From Pseudoxanthomonas sp. SL93 (GTDB taxonomy: Bacteria > Pseudomonadota > Gammaproteobacteria > Xanthomonadales > Xanthomonadaceae), in the NCBI RefSeq assembly GCF_026625825.1, contig NZ_CP113065.1, positions 372,001-436,000 on the forward strand: a stretch of DNA of 64,000 nucleotides, written 5' to 3'. The notes under the pieces are model-generated. The model did no database searches, had not been told where the DNA came from, and saw only the letters and a list, made by a program, of their open reading frames with translations. Position 1 is the first letter of the stretch. The number at the start of each line of letters is the position of its first letter. The translations under genes were made by a program, and so were the position numbers. This document shows positions 1 to 6,490 of the stretch, piece by piece.

Positions 1-72
1 TTCGGCGACGGCGTGGGCCATCGTTTCGATATGCCCGTAGGCGGAGTAGTAGAGGATCAGGACCTTGGCCAT
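1..72 (-). CDS. wrbA: NAD(P)H:quinone oxidoreductase, WrbA family (N-terminus only)
   Basis: Only the first 24 codons are inside the window; the gene runs off the left edge. The visible protein starts [19 protein letters not shown], the first beta-strand and FMN phosphate-binding loop ([12 protein letters not shown]) of the flavodoxin-like WrbA family. WrbA proteins are cytoplasmic FMN enzymes that reduce quinones by two electrons using NAD(P)H. The ATG follows a region containing CAGGAAT as a weak ribosome binding site. An AraC-type regulator lies 54 bases upstream on the same strand and may be co-transcribed. The identification rests on the N-terminal signature alone. Confidence 0.8.
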   Translation of the reverse strand, partial: MAKVLILYYSAYGHIETMAHAVAE

Positions 73-126
73 GGCGGAATTCCTGTGCAGGGGAGGGGTG
101 CGCCGTTGGCGGCGCCACCGGGGACG

Positions 127-591
127 TTACGCCGCGCGGGTTACCGGCGTGTGCAGGCGGCAGAACTCCCGCGGTGAGTAGCCGGTCATCCGCCGGAACG
201 TGCGGGTGAAATGGCTCTGGTCGAAGAAGCCCAGCGACGCAGCGGTGGCGGAGATCTTCTGCGGGCCGCGCGTCAGCTGCTCCTTGGCCAGCGCGATGCG
301 CTTGGCCAGCACGTATTCCATCGGGCTCTGGCCGGTGCTGATGCGGAACAGGCGCGCGAAGTGGAAGCGGCTGATGCACGCGGCGCCGGCGACGTCGGCC
401 AGGCTGAAGGCATCGCCGATGTGCCGGTCGATGTAGTGCAGCGCCCGCGCCAGCGCGCGCTCGCTCAGCCCGCGGCTGTAGCGGGCTGGCGCCGTGCGCT
501 CGGGAAGGCTCCAGGGCGCAGGTGCCTGCGGCACGGCATCCAGAAGCGTCGCGGGGTCGGGGAGGCCAGGGGAATGCAGGTGGACGTCCAC
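127..591 (-). CDS. Short AraC-family transcriptional regulator
   Basis: Predicted 154-residue DNA-binding protein consisting almost only of the AraC/XylS double helix-turn-helix domain (about residues 45-145, including SLADVAGAACISRFHFARLF and the signature near GFFDQSHFTRTFRRMTGYSP). It lacks the N-terminal sensor domain of classic AraC proteins, so any signal must act through the first ~45 residues or by abundance. The frame stays open to 930, but a GTG at 591 preceded by AAGGAG with six bases between is a far better start than the upstream ATGs, which would add an Arg-rich, family-unlike extension. wrbA follows on the same strand; the gene is divergent from a NarL-type response regulator. 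Target genes are unknown. Confidence 0.75.
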   Translation of the reverse strand: MDVHLHSPGLPDPATLLDAVPQAPAPWSLPERTAPARYSRGLSERALARALHYIDRHIGDAFSLADVAGAACISRFHFARLFRISTGQSPMEYVLAKRIALAKEQLTRGPQKISATAASLGFFDQSHFTRTFRRMTGYSPREFCRLHTPVTRAA

Positions 592-901
592 GCGGGTCTC
601 CTTGTGCGGTTCCGGCAGGGGGCGGTCGCGGCGGCATGTTCGGGGGCGCCGCCGCGCCGTGCCACCCATGGTCGACGTTCGTCCGGGTCGGGATAACCCC
701 AATAGGTGCATCCGCTGTCTCACCCGTTTGGGGAGTGGTGCAGCCGCTGCGCGCGTGCTGATGGCCTGCAGCCAGGTCGGCAAGCCGTCCCGCCTTCCTT
801 GCATGTCCCGGCAACGGCGATGGAAGTTGCCTGCAGGGATGCCGCGAACGTATCGTGGTGCCACCGGCTTCGCCACCTGGCCAGTGGAGGCCGCTGACAC
901 G
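592..901. other. Divergent intergenic region between the AraC-type and NarL-type regulator genes
   Basis: About 310 bases separate the two divergent regulator genes. It holds the AAGGAG ribosome binding site of the AraC-type gene (598-603, minus) and GGAGG at 886-890 ahead of the response regulator gene. Frames remain open across it in both directions, but the translations are Arg/Ala-rich and resemble no family. No convincing -35/-10 pair, hairpin or repeat was recognised. Confidence 0.5.
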
Positions 902-1534
902 ATGGACACTTCCCCCATGCCCATCCGCATCCTGACCGTCGACGATCATCCGCTGCTGCGCGAAGGCATCGCCGCGGTCATCGAGGGTCAGCCGGACATG
1001 CGGCTGGTCGGCGAGGCGACCAACGGGCTGGAGGCACTGGAAGCCTTCCGTGCCTGCCGTCCCGACGTCACCCTGATGGACCTGCAGATGCCCGGCATGG
1101 GCGGGGTGGAGGCCATCGCCGCGATCCATCGCGAATTCCCGACCGCGCGCATCGTCGTGCTGACCACCTACCAGGGCGACGTGCAGGCGGTGCGCGCCTT
1201 CAAGGCCGGCGCCTGCGGCTATCTGCTCAAGAGCATGCTGCGCAGGGAGCTGCTGGACACCATCCGCGGCGTGCACGAGGGGCGGCGGCGCATTCCGCCG
1301 GAGATCGCGAACGAAATCGCCGAACATGCCGCGGACGAAGCGCTGACCCCGCGCGAGGTCGAAGTGCTGCGGCAGGTGGCGTCCGGCAACGGCAACAAGC
1401 GCATCGCCACGCAACTGGCCATCTCGGAGGAAACCGTGAAGGCGCACATGAAGAACATCCTGGCCAAGCTGGCTGCCAACGACCGCACGCATGCGGTCAC
1501 CATCGCCCTGAAGCGCGGCATCATCGAGATTTGA
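902..1534 (+). CDS. NarL/FixJ-family two-component response regulator (orphan)
   Basis: 210-residue protein with an N-terminal receiver domain (residues ~7-125) and a C-terminal LuxR-type helix-turn-helix (~148-205, LTPREVEVLRQVASG and EETVKAHMKNILAKL). Receiver residues are present: the acidic pair D14/D15, phospho-acceptor D60 in LMDLQMPG, T88/T89 and K110. ATG 902 is preceded by GGAGG eleven bases upstream; ATG 917 is the alternative and fits the usual N-terminus (MPIRILTVDDHP) slightly better. No histidine kinase is adjacent, so the partner kinase must be elsewhere or the regulator uses small phosphodonors. The MipA/OmpV gene follows after a PmrA-like box, so it is probably transcribed separately. 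Confidence 0.88.
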   Translation: MDTSPMPIRILTVDDHPLLREGIAAVIEGQPDMRLVGEATNGLEALEAFRACRPDVTLMDLQMPGMGGVEAIAAIHREFPTARIVVLTTYQGDVQAVRAFKAGACGYLLKSMLRRELLDTIRGVHEGRRRIPPEIANEIAEHAADEALTPREVEVLRQVASGNGNKRIATQLAISEETVKAHMKNILAKLAANDRTHAVTIALKRGIIEI

Positions 1535-1537
1535 GGG

Positions 1538-1554
1538 CTTAAGGAGTTCTTAAA
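1538..1554 (+). promoter_or_regulatory. PmrA/BasR-like box upstream of the MipA/OmpV gene (CTTAAG-N5-CTTAAA)
   Basis: Two direct hexamers, CTTAAG and CTTAAA, are separated by five bases, giving TTAA-N7-TTAA with an 11-base period, one helical turn. This agrees with the published PmrA/BasR consensus YTTAAK-N5-YTTAAK. It sits 58 bases ahead of the MipA start and directly after the response-regulator stop. The same spacing recurs at 6274 and 26978. Function is inferred from consensus and context. Confidence 0.55.
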
Positions 1555-1611
1555 GACCAGGCGGGAGCATGGCAGCGCCGGATTGCCGGCCCCCCATCCC
1601 CCGAGGTCTTG

Positions 1612-2418
1612 ATGAGAGCGTCGCACGCCTGCCTTCCGCTGTTGTTCCTGCTTCCCCTGGCCGCACACGCCCAGGTCGTCGAGCGCACCGACGCGACGGC
1701 CCTGGACCAGTTGCCTGTCCGCTGGAGCGCCGGCGTGGCGGCGGTATCGCGCGACAGCGAATACGCCGGGGAAGGCACCCGCACCCGCCTGCTTCCCAAC
1801 ATCGCGTTCGACGGCGAGCGCTTCTACCTGCGCGGCGCCGCGTTCGGCTACCGCGTCCATGCCAGCGACCGCTTCGAACTGCGCACCTTCGTCGCCGGCC
1901 GGCTGGACGGCATCGATGCCGACGATTTCGGCAGGGCCGAACTCGCGCGCCGTGGCATCGACCGCGACCTGCTGGATGATCGCGATGACAGCGCCGATGT
2001 CGGCGTCGCGGGCAGTTGGAAGGGCAAGGCAGGCAAGCTGGAACTCGATGTGCGTGCGGACGTCACCGATACCTCCGGCGGCCACGCCGTGGCACTGGAC
2101 TACAGCTATCCCTTCCGCTTTGGCCGGACGTCCCTGGTTCCGTCCGTGGGCGCGATCCGCCTGTCCGACGACATGGCCAACTACTACTACGGCACCCTGG
2201 ACAGCGAGATCGCGCGCGGCGTGGTCGCCTACCGGCCCGGCGCCGTCACCGTGCCGCGTGCCGGCGTGTCGCTGGTCCATCCCTTCGCCAAGCGCTGGGC
2301 GTTCATCGCCAACGTGGAGTACCGCGTGCTGCCCGACGAGCTGAAGGACAGCCCGCTGGTGGAAGAGGGCATGGATGGCAGCGGCTCCCTGTTCCTCGGC
2401 ATTTCACGCGGCTTCTGA
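1612..2418 (+). CDS. MipA/OmpV family outer membrane protein
   Basis: 268-residue protein with a clear signal peptide (residues 1-20, cleavage at AHA|Q) and a body rich in alternating aromatic beta-strand segments. Motifs typical of MipA/OmpV proteins are the early strand around SEYAGEGTRTRLLPNIAF, FYLRGAAFGYRV, and the C-terminal strand ending GSLFLGISRGF with the terminal Phe of outer membrane beta-barrels. Family members are linked to murein-synthesis scaffolding or envelope stress and antimicrobial resistance; the substrate is unknown. The ATG at 1612 has GAGG five bases upstream, better than the overlapping TTG at 1609. The PmrA-like box just upstream suggests control by an envelope-sensing two-component system. 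Confidence 0.85.
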   Translation: MRASHACLPLLFLLPLAAHAQVVERTDATALDQLPVRWSAGVAAVSRDSEYAGEGTRTRLLPNIAFDGERFYLRGAAFGYRVHASDRFELRTFVAGRLDGIDADDFGRAELARRGIDRDLLDDRDDSADVGVAGSWKGKAGKLELDVRADVTDTSGGHAVALDYSYPFRFGRTSLVPSVGAIRLSDDMANYYYGTLDSEIARGVVAYRPGAVTVPRAGVSLVHPFAKRWAFIANVEYRVLPDELKDSPLVEEGMDGSGSLFLGISRGF

Positions 2419-2455
2419 GCGGCGCGTTCCCCTGCATCCCCCGATGGAGATTCCC

Positions 2456-3046
2456 ATGTTGCTGAATCCCGATGTTGCCCGCGTGGTGTCCTCACTGCTG
2501 GCACAGGTCGATGACGATCCCTTGCAGGTGCAGGGGCTTCCTTTCGCACCGGTCGCGCCCGGAACGCGACTGGTCCGGGTGACGCGCGCCCACGCCAGTG
2601 CCCTGATGGCGATGTGCGACCGGCACGCAGCGGAAATCGCGCACGCTCGCATGCCGCCGACGACCTCGCACGGCAGCGTGCTGGAGCTGATGGAGGCCTT
2701 GTTCGAGCCGCCGCTGCGCGCCTGGGCGTGGCTCGCCGAGGACGACGGCCAGCCCGCCGGCTATCTCTTCGCGACGGTGGGCTTCTCGATGCTGGAGCGT
2801 GCGTACTACTTCAATGTGGAGGCGCTGTTCGTTCCCGCCAGCCGGCGGCCATCGGGTGTCGCGTCCGCGTTGCTGACGCAGGCGCGCCGCATGGCCGCGG
2901 AACTGGGTTGCGTGGACGTGCGATGGCAGCTGCCGGTGTGGCAGCAGGCCGAACGCATCGCCTTGCCCGGCCACGGCGATGCCGCGGCGGTGGCGATGGT
3001 GCAGTACGTGTTCCCGACGATGGGCGGGGATGCCGATGTCCACTGA
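2456..3046 (+). CDS. GNAT-like acetyltransferase
   Basis: 196-residue protein resembling the GCN5-related N-acetyltransferase fold: a central stretch AWLAEDDGQPAGYLFATVGF (beta4 region), YYFNVEALFVPASRRPSGVASALL (beta5 and the acetyl-CoA loop, R-x-x-G-V-A-S), then a helix and a final beta strand. The pyrophosphate-binding loop is recognisable but not canonical, so substrate and even activity are uncertain. The start is ATG 2456, six bases after GGAG; an in-frame ATG at 2444 lacks such a site. The gene follows the MipA/OmpV gene by 37 bases, and its end overlaps the start of the next gene by 11 bases, implying coupled translation. Confidence 0.65.
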   Translation: MLLNPDVARVVSSLLAQVDDDPLQVQGLPFAPVAPGTRLVRVTRAHASALMAMCDRHAAEIAHARMPPTTSHGSVLELMEALFEPPLRAWAWLAEDDGQPAGYLFATVGFSMLERAYYFNVEALFVPASRRPSGVASALLTQARRMAAELGCVDVRWQLPVWQQAERIALPGHGDAAAVAMVQYVFPTMGGDADVH

Positions 3047-4157
3047 CGGATCGGTCCGCTCGCGCCCGCCACGTCGCAGGTTGCGGCGGTTGGCGGCGGC
3101 CACCTGCGTGTCGGCGCTGGTCGCCGGCTATGCCGGTGCTTCCGGATGCAGCACGCTGCCTTACCCGGCCTCGCCGCAGTACGGCGACGAAGGATTCCGC
3201 AATCCGGCGCCGCCACGCGCGATGGGATTCCGCGAAACCGCCAGGCTCTGGCGGGATTTCCTGCTGGGCAGCAAGCCGGCCGGTACCGTGCCTGCCAGAC
3301 CCATCCCGGTCACGCCCATCACGGTTGGGCAGCTGGAACAGGCGGCCGATGGCACCGTGTACCGGCTGGGACACTCCACGGTGCTGATCAAGCTGGATGG
3401 CCGTTTCGTGCTGACCGACCCGGTGTTCTCGCAACGCGCCTCGCCGGTGCAATGGGCCGGGCCGCAACGTTTCCACGCGGCGCCGATCGACATCGAGGCC
3501 TTGCCGCCATTGAGCGCGGTGGTCCTGTCGCACGACCACTACGATCACCTGGACAAGGCTGCGATCCGCATGCTCGTGGCCAAGACCGATCTGTTCCTGG
3601 TGCCGCTGGGGGTGGGCGATCGGCTGGTCCGCTGGGGCGTGCCGCCGGACAAGGTCCGCCAGCTGGACTGGTGGGAAGACACCACCGCGGCCGGCATCCG
3701 TTTCGTTGCCACGCCCTCGCAGCACTTCTCCGGGCGTACGCCGTTCGACCGCAACGCCACGCTGTGGTCGTCCTGGGTGATCGACGGCGGCGGACTGCGC
3801 CTGTTCTTCAGCGGCGATACCGGTTACTTCGACGGGTTCCGCACCATCGGCGAACGCTACGGACCCTTCGACCTGACGTTGCTGGAATGCGGTGCCTACG
3901 ATCGCCGCTGGCAGGACGTGCACATGCTGCCCGCGCAGACGCTGCAGGCCCACCTGGACCTGCGCGGCGACTGGCTGCTGCCCATCCACAACAGCACGTT
4001 CGACCTGGCCTTCCACGAATGGCAGGCCCCGCTGGAAACCCTGACGACCCTGGCCGAGCAGGCGGACGTGAAGATGACCACCCCGCTGATCGGACAGCCG
4101 GTGGTGGTGCGCGAGGCGATGCCTTACCCGCGCTGGTGGCGGGCGATGCCGGAGTGA
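3036..4157 (+). CDS. Metallo-beta-lactamase-fold hydrolase, NAPE-PLD/UlaG-like, exported
   Basis: 373-residue hydrolase of the metallo-beta-lactamase superfamily. The zinc motif H-x-H-x-D-H is present as SHDHYDHLD (H166, H168, D170, H171); later ligands are in SQHFSGRT, FSGDTGYFDGF and IHNSTFDLAFHEW. The lead-in RLGHSTVLIKLDGRFVLTDP is typical of the N-acylphosphatidylethanolamine phospholipase-D-like branch. The N-terminus has many Arg residues and a hydrophobic run ending ASGC (Cys38), compatible with an exported lipoprotein or a Tat-like signal. The ATG at 3036 has GGGGA five bases upstream; ATG 3030 is also possible. The natural substrate cannot be told from sequence. Confidence 0.8.
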   Translation: MSTDGSVRSRPPRRRLRRLAAATCVSALVAGYAGASGCSTLPYPASPQYGDEGFRNPAPPRAMGFRETARLWRDFLLGSKPAGTVPARPIPVTPITVGQLEQAADGTVYRLGHSTVLIKLDGRFVLTDPVFSQRASPVQWAGPQRFHAAPIDIEALPPLSAVVLSHDHYDHLDKAAIRMLVAKTDLFLVPLGVGDRLVRWGVPPDKVRQLDWWEDTTAAGIRFVATPSQHFSGRTPFDRNATLWSSWVIDGGGLRLFFSGDTGYFDGFRTIGERYGPFDLTLLECGAYDRRWQDVHMLPAQTLQAHLDLRGDWLLPIHNSTFDLAFHEWQAPLETLTTLAEQADVKMTTPLIGQPVVVREAMPYPRWWRAMPE

Positions 4158-4189
4158 TGCCGGCTGCGCATGTCAGGAGGCGCGGCCGC

Positions 4190-5566
4190 TCAGTCCGCGC
4201 CTTCCTGCGCCGCCGGGAAGCGGAGCGTGCAGCAGAAGCCGCGCCCCGACAGACCTTCCGCCACATGCACGGTGGCGCCATGCGCCTGCGCGATGCGGGC
4301 GACCAGCGACAGGCCGATGCCGCTGCCGCGCGCGCCGTTGCCATGGCTGCCACGGAAGAAGCGTTCGAAGATGCGCTCGCGTTCTTCCGGCAATACGCCC
4401 GGGCCGTCATCGCAGACGCTCAGTTCCGAGGTGCCGGGATCATCGCCGCGGCAGCAGCGGATCTCGATGCGCCCGCCGGGCTCGCTGTAGCGCAGGGCGT
4501 TGTCGACCAGGTTGCGCAGCAGGATGCCCAGGTCGTCCAGATCGCCGTACACGCTGGCGGGCTCCGCGCGGATCGATATCGTCTGGCGCTGGCGCGACGC
4601 CATCGATTCGAACTCCCGGGCCACCATGGTGGCGACTTCCGCCAGTTCGACGGCCCGGCGGTCGTTGTGGCGCCGCGAGGCGTCCACGCGCGCGGAGTCC
4701 AGCAACTGCTGCGCCAGCCGCGAGGTGCGTTCGATGCCGTGCGCCAGTTGGTCGAGCGCGTGGCGCGCATCGGCCTGGCTCCCCGCGCGCAGGGCCACTT
4801 GTGTCTGCGTCAGCAACGCCGCCAGCGGCGTGCGCAGTTCATGCGCGGCATCGGCCAGGAACTGGCGTTCGCCCTGCATCGCCTGCGACAGGCGCCCCAG
4901 CAGGTCATTGAAGGAATCCAGCAGTGGCTTGATCTCGCGAGGGATGCCGGCCGTGGGCAGCGGTGCCAGATCCATCGCGGCGCGCTCGCCGATGGCGCGG
5001 CGCAACCGGTTCATCGGCCGCAGGCTCCAGTGGATGGCAGTGCCCACCAGCAGCGCCAGCAGCACCAGCACGATGCCGCCGGTCAGCATGCTGATCTTGA
5101 TCCAGTAAGTGAGTTCGGCGCGCATCGCGGATTGCGCCTTGCCAGCCTGCACCTGAACCCGCCCGCTGGCATCGGTGGCCGCATAGACGCGCCACGGTTC
5201 GCCGCCTACCTGCGTGACCGCGAAGCCGGGGGCGAAATCGGGCCGCAACGGCTGGTCCGGCGCGCCGGCCGACACCACTACCGCCTTGCGCGGGTCCAGG
5301 ACCCAGACCTGGTAGCGCAGCGTGTCGAACTTCTTGCCCTGCAGCGGGGTGGTCGGCAGCGTGAGGCGCGGTCCGGTGCCCAGCGCGTCGATCTCGGCCG
5401 GCATCGACATCAGGATGTTCTCGCTGACCTGCTGCAGGAACTGGTCGTTGTGCCCCTTCTGCTGGCGCGTCATCTGCGCGTACTGGCTGCCCAGCCAGCA
5501 CAGCCAACCCACCACCAGCGGCGTCATCACGGCGAACAGCAGCTTGGATTTCAACGAATGCGTCAT
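4190..5566 (-). CDS. Two-component sensor histidine kinase, PmrB/QseC/TctE-like
   Basis: 458-residue membrane kinase. Transmembrane segment 1 is about residues 8-28 and segment 2 about 157-180, enclosing a ~130-residue periplasmic sensor region. A HAMP linker (~181-232) follows, then the phospho-acceptor histidine H242 in DAAHELRTPLAALLTQ, the N box NLVDNALRY (351-359), and G boxes CDDGPGVLPEERERIFERFF and RGSGIGLSLV. All catalytic motifs look intact. The start codon overlaps the stop of the regulator gene by four bases (ATGA), so the two are translationally coupled. Paralogues of this class sense cationic peptides, iron, tricarboxylates or quorum signals; the ligand here is unknown. Confidence 0.92.
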   Translation of the reverse strand: MTHSLKSKLLFAVMTPLVVGWLCWLGSQYAQMTRQQKGHNDQFLQQVSENILMSMPAEIDALGTGPRLTLPTTPLQGKKFDTLRYQVWVLDPRKAVVVSAGAPDQPLRPDFAPGFAVTQVGGEPWRVYAATDASGRVQVQAGKAQSAMRAELTYWIKISMLTGGIVLVLLALLVGTAIHWSLRPMNRLRRAIGERAAMDLAPLPTAGIPREIKPLLDSFNDLLGRLSQAMQGERQFLADAAHELRTPLAALLTQTQVALRAGSQADARHALDQLAHGIERTSRLAQQLLDSARVDASRRHNDRRAVELAEVATMVAREFESMASRQRQTISIRAEPASVYGDLDDLGILLRNLVDNALRYSEPGGRIEIRCCRGDDPGTSELSVCDDGPGVLPEERERIFERFFRGSHGNGARGSGIGLSLVARIAQAHGATVHVAEGLSGRGFCCTLRFPAAQEGAD

Positions 5567-6228
5567 TCGCCGCCCCCCAGCCGGTATCCGAAGCCATGCA
5601 CCGTGGTGATGACGTCCTCGCCCAGCTTCTTGCGCAACAGGTGGATGTAGACCGCGATGGTATTGCTCTCGATGGTGCCGTCGCCGCCGTAGACCAGCGA
5701 CTCCAGCATGTCGCGCGCGACCACGCGCCCGGGGCGCTCCATCAGGGCCAGCAGGGTGCGGTATTCGTGCACGCCCAGCTTGATCGGGCGGCCGGCGCGG
5801 GTGATGGAACGGTCGGCGGGATCCAGCACGATGTCGCCGTGGTGCAGCACCGGCGAGACGCGCCCCTGGCTGCGCCGCACGACGGCGCGCAGGCGCGCAC
5901 TGAGTTCATCGGGCTGGAAGGGTTTGACGATGTAGTCGTCCGCGCCGGCATCCAGGCCGCGGACACGGTCGCTGAGCTGGTCGCGTGCGGTGACGATCAG
6001 CACGGGGGTGGTGTCGTAGCGCTGGCGCAGGGCCATCAGCACGTCCAGGCCCGAACCGTGCGGCAGGCCCAGGTCAAGCAGCACGGCGGTATAGCCATGG
6101 TCGACCAGCGCGAGACGCGCGGTGGCGACATCCTCGGCACGGTCGATCTGCCAGCCGTCCTGCACCAGCGCGGCCGCCAGCGCGTCCCCCAGCATGCGAT
6201 CGTCTTCAACCAGCAACAGGCGCGACAC
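5563..6228 (-). CDS. OmpR-family response regulator, PmrA/QseB/TctD-like
   Basis: 221-residue regulator with receiver domain (acidic E8/D9/D10, phospho-acceptor D52 in LLDLGLPHGSG, T80, K102 in VKPF) and a winged-helix OmpR/PhoB domain (about 128-219, ending GFGYRLGGGE). The sequence style (SGLDVL, ESNTIAVYIHLLRKKLG) is that of the PmrA/QseB branch. The chosen start is GTG 6228, because CGAGGG lies six bases upstream and the protein then begins SRLLLVEDD as usual; the ATG at 6258 has no well-placed ribosome binding site. It is first in an operon with the kinase gene. The TTAA-N7-TTAA site just upstream suggests autoregulation. Confidence 0.92.
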   Translation of the reverse strand: MSRLLLVEDDRMLGDALAAALVQDGWQIDRAEDVATARLALVDHGYTAVLLDLGLPHGSGLDVLMALRQRYDTTPVLIVTARDQLSDRVRGLDAGADDYIVKPFQPDELSARLRAVVRRSQGRVSPVLHHGDIVLDPADRSITRAGRPIKLGVHEYRTLLALMERPGRVVARDMLESLVYGGDGTIESNTIAVYIHLLRKKLGEDVITTVHGFGYRLGGGE

Positions 6229-6273
6229 GGGCAGCCCTCGGAAAGATGGAGGCCCCATCCTGGGGCGAAGCGA

Positions 6274-6288
6274 TTAAACCGTTTTTAA
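6274..6288 (-). promoter_or_regulatory. PmrA/BasR-like box upstream of the two-component operon
   Basis: On the minus strand the site reads ATTAAAAACGGTTTAAT, that is TTAA, seven bases, TTAA, an 11-base period. It lies about 46 bases upstream of the GTG start of the response regulator, where an autoregulatory operator would be expected. The layout matches the YTTAAK-N5-YTTAAK box of PmrA/BasR regulators in spacing, less well in the flanking bases. Confidence 0.55.
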
Positions 6289-6310
6289 TGGCGTCCGCGG
6301 GCCCCGAACG

Positions 6311-6334
6311 CACAAAACCCCGCCGGAGCGGGGT
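6311..6334 (-). terminator. Rho-independent terminator downstream of tRNA-Glu
   Basis: Read on the minus strand, ACCCCGC-TCCG-GCGGGGT forms a seven-pair stem with a four-base loop, followed by TTTTGTG. It lies about 50 bases beyond the 3' end of tRNA-Glu and ahead of the two-component operon, insulating the two transcription units. Confidence 0.85.
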
Positions 6335-6382
6335 CTTGAGCGGTCCACCTGCCACGGTTCTCAACCCGTGGCCCATGCCGGA

Positions 6383-6457
6383 TGGCGCTCCCTAGGGGAC
6401 TCGAACCCCTGTTTTAGCCTTGAGAGGGCCACGTCCTAACCTCTAGACGAAGGGAGC
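6383..6457 (-). tRNA. tRNA-Glu (anticodon CTC)
   Basis: The minus strand folds as a 75-base tRNA including an encoded CCA end: acceptor arm GCTCCCT pairs with AGGGAGC, followed by G and CCA (6383-6385). The anticodon arm TGGCC-CTCTCAA-GGCTA gives anticodon CTC, reading GAG. The T arm contains GGGGTTCGAGTCCCC. A TATACT -10-like hexamer at 6485-6490 on the same strand lies at a suitable distance upstream. Confidence 0.95.
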
Positions 6458-6484
6458 GTTTGGGTGATGCCGGCGTAGCGCATT

Positions 6485-6490
6485 AGTATA
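6485..6490 (-). promoter_or_regulatory. -10 element for tRNA-Glu overlapping the annotated pcnB start
   Basis: The minus strand carries TATACT here, five of six bases of the sigma-70 -10 consensus, about 28 bases before the 5' end of tRNA-Glu. On the plus strand the same bases contain TAGTAT (6484-6489), which could serve as the -10 for pcnB. The two divergent promoters would then overlap, placing the pcnB transcript start at about 6496. Confidence 0.45.

Noticed and set aside
494..901. N-terminal extension of the NarL-type regulator
   Set aside because: The frame is open upstream but Arg/Gly/Ser-rich and antisense to the AraC-type gene; the receiver domain starts after ATG 902.
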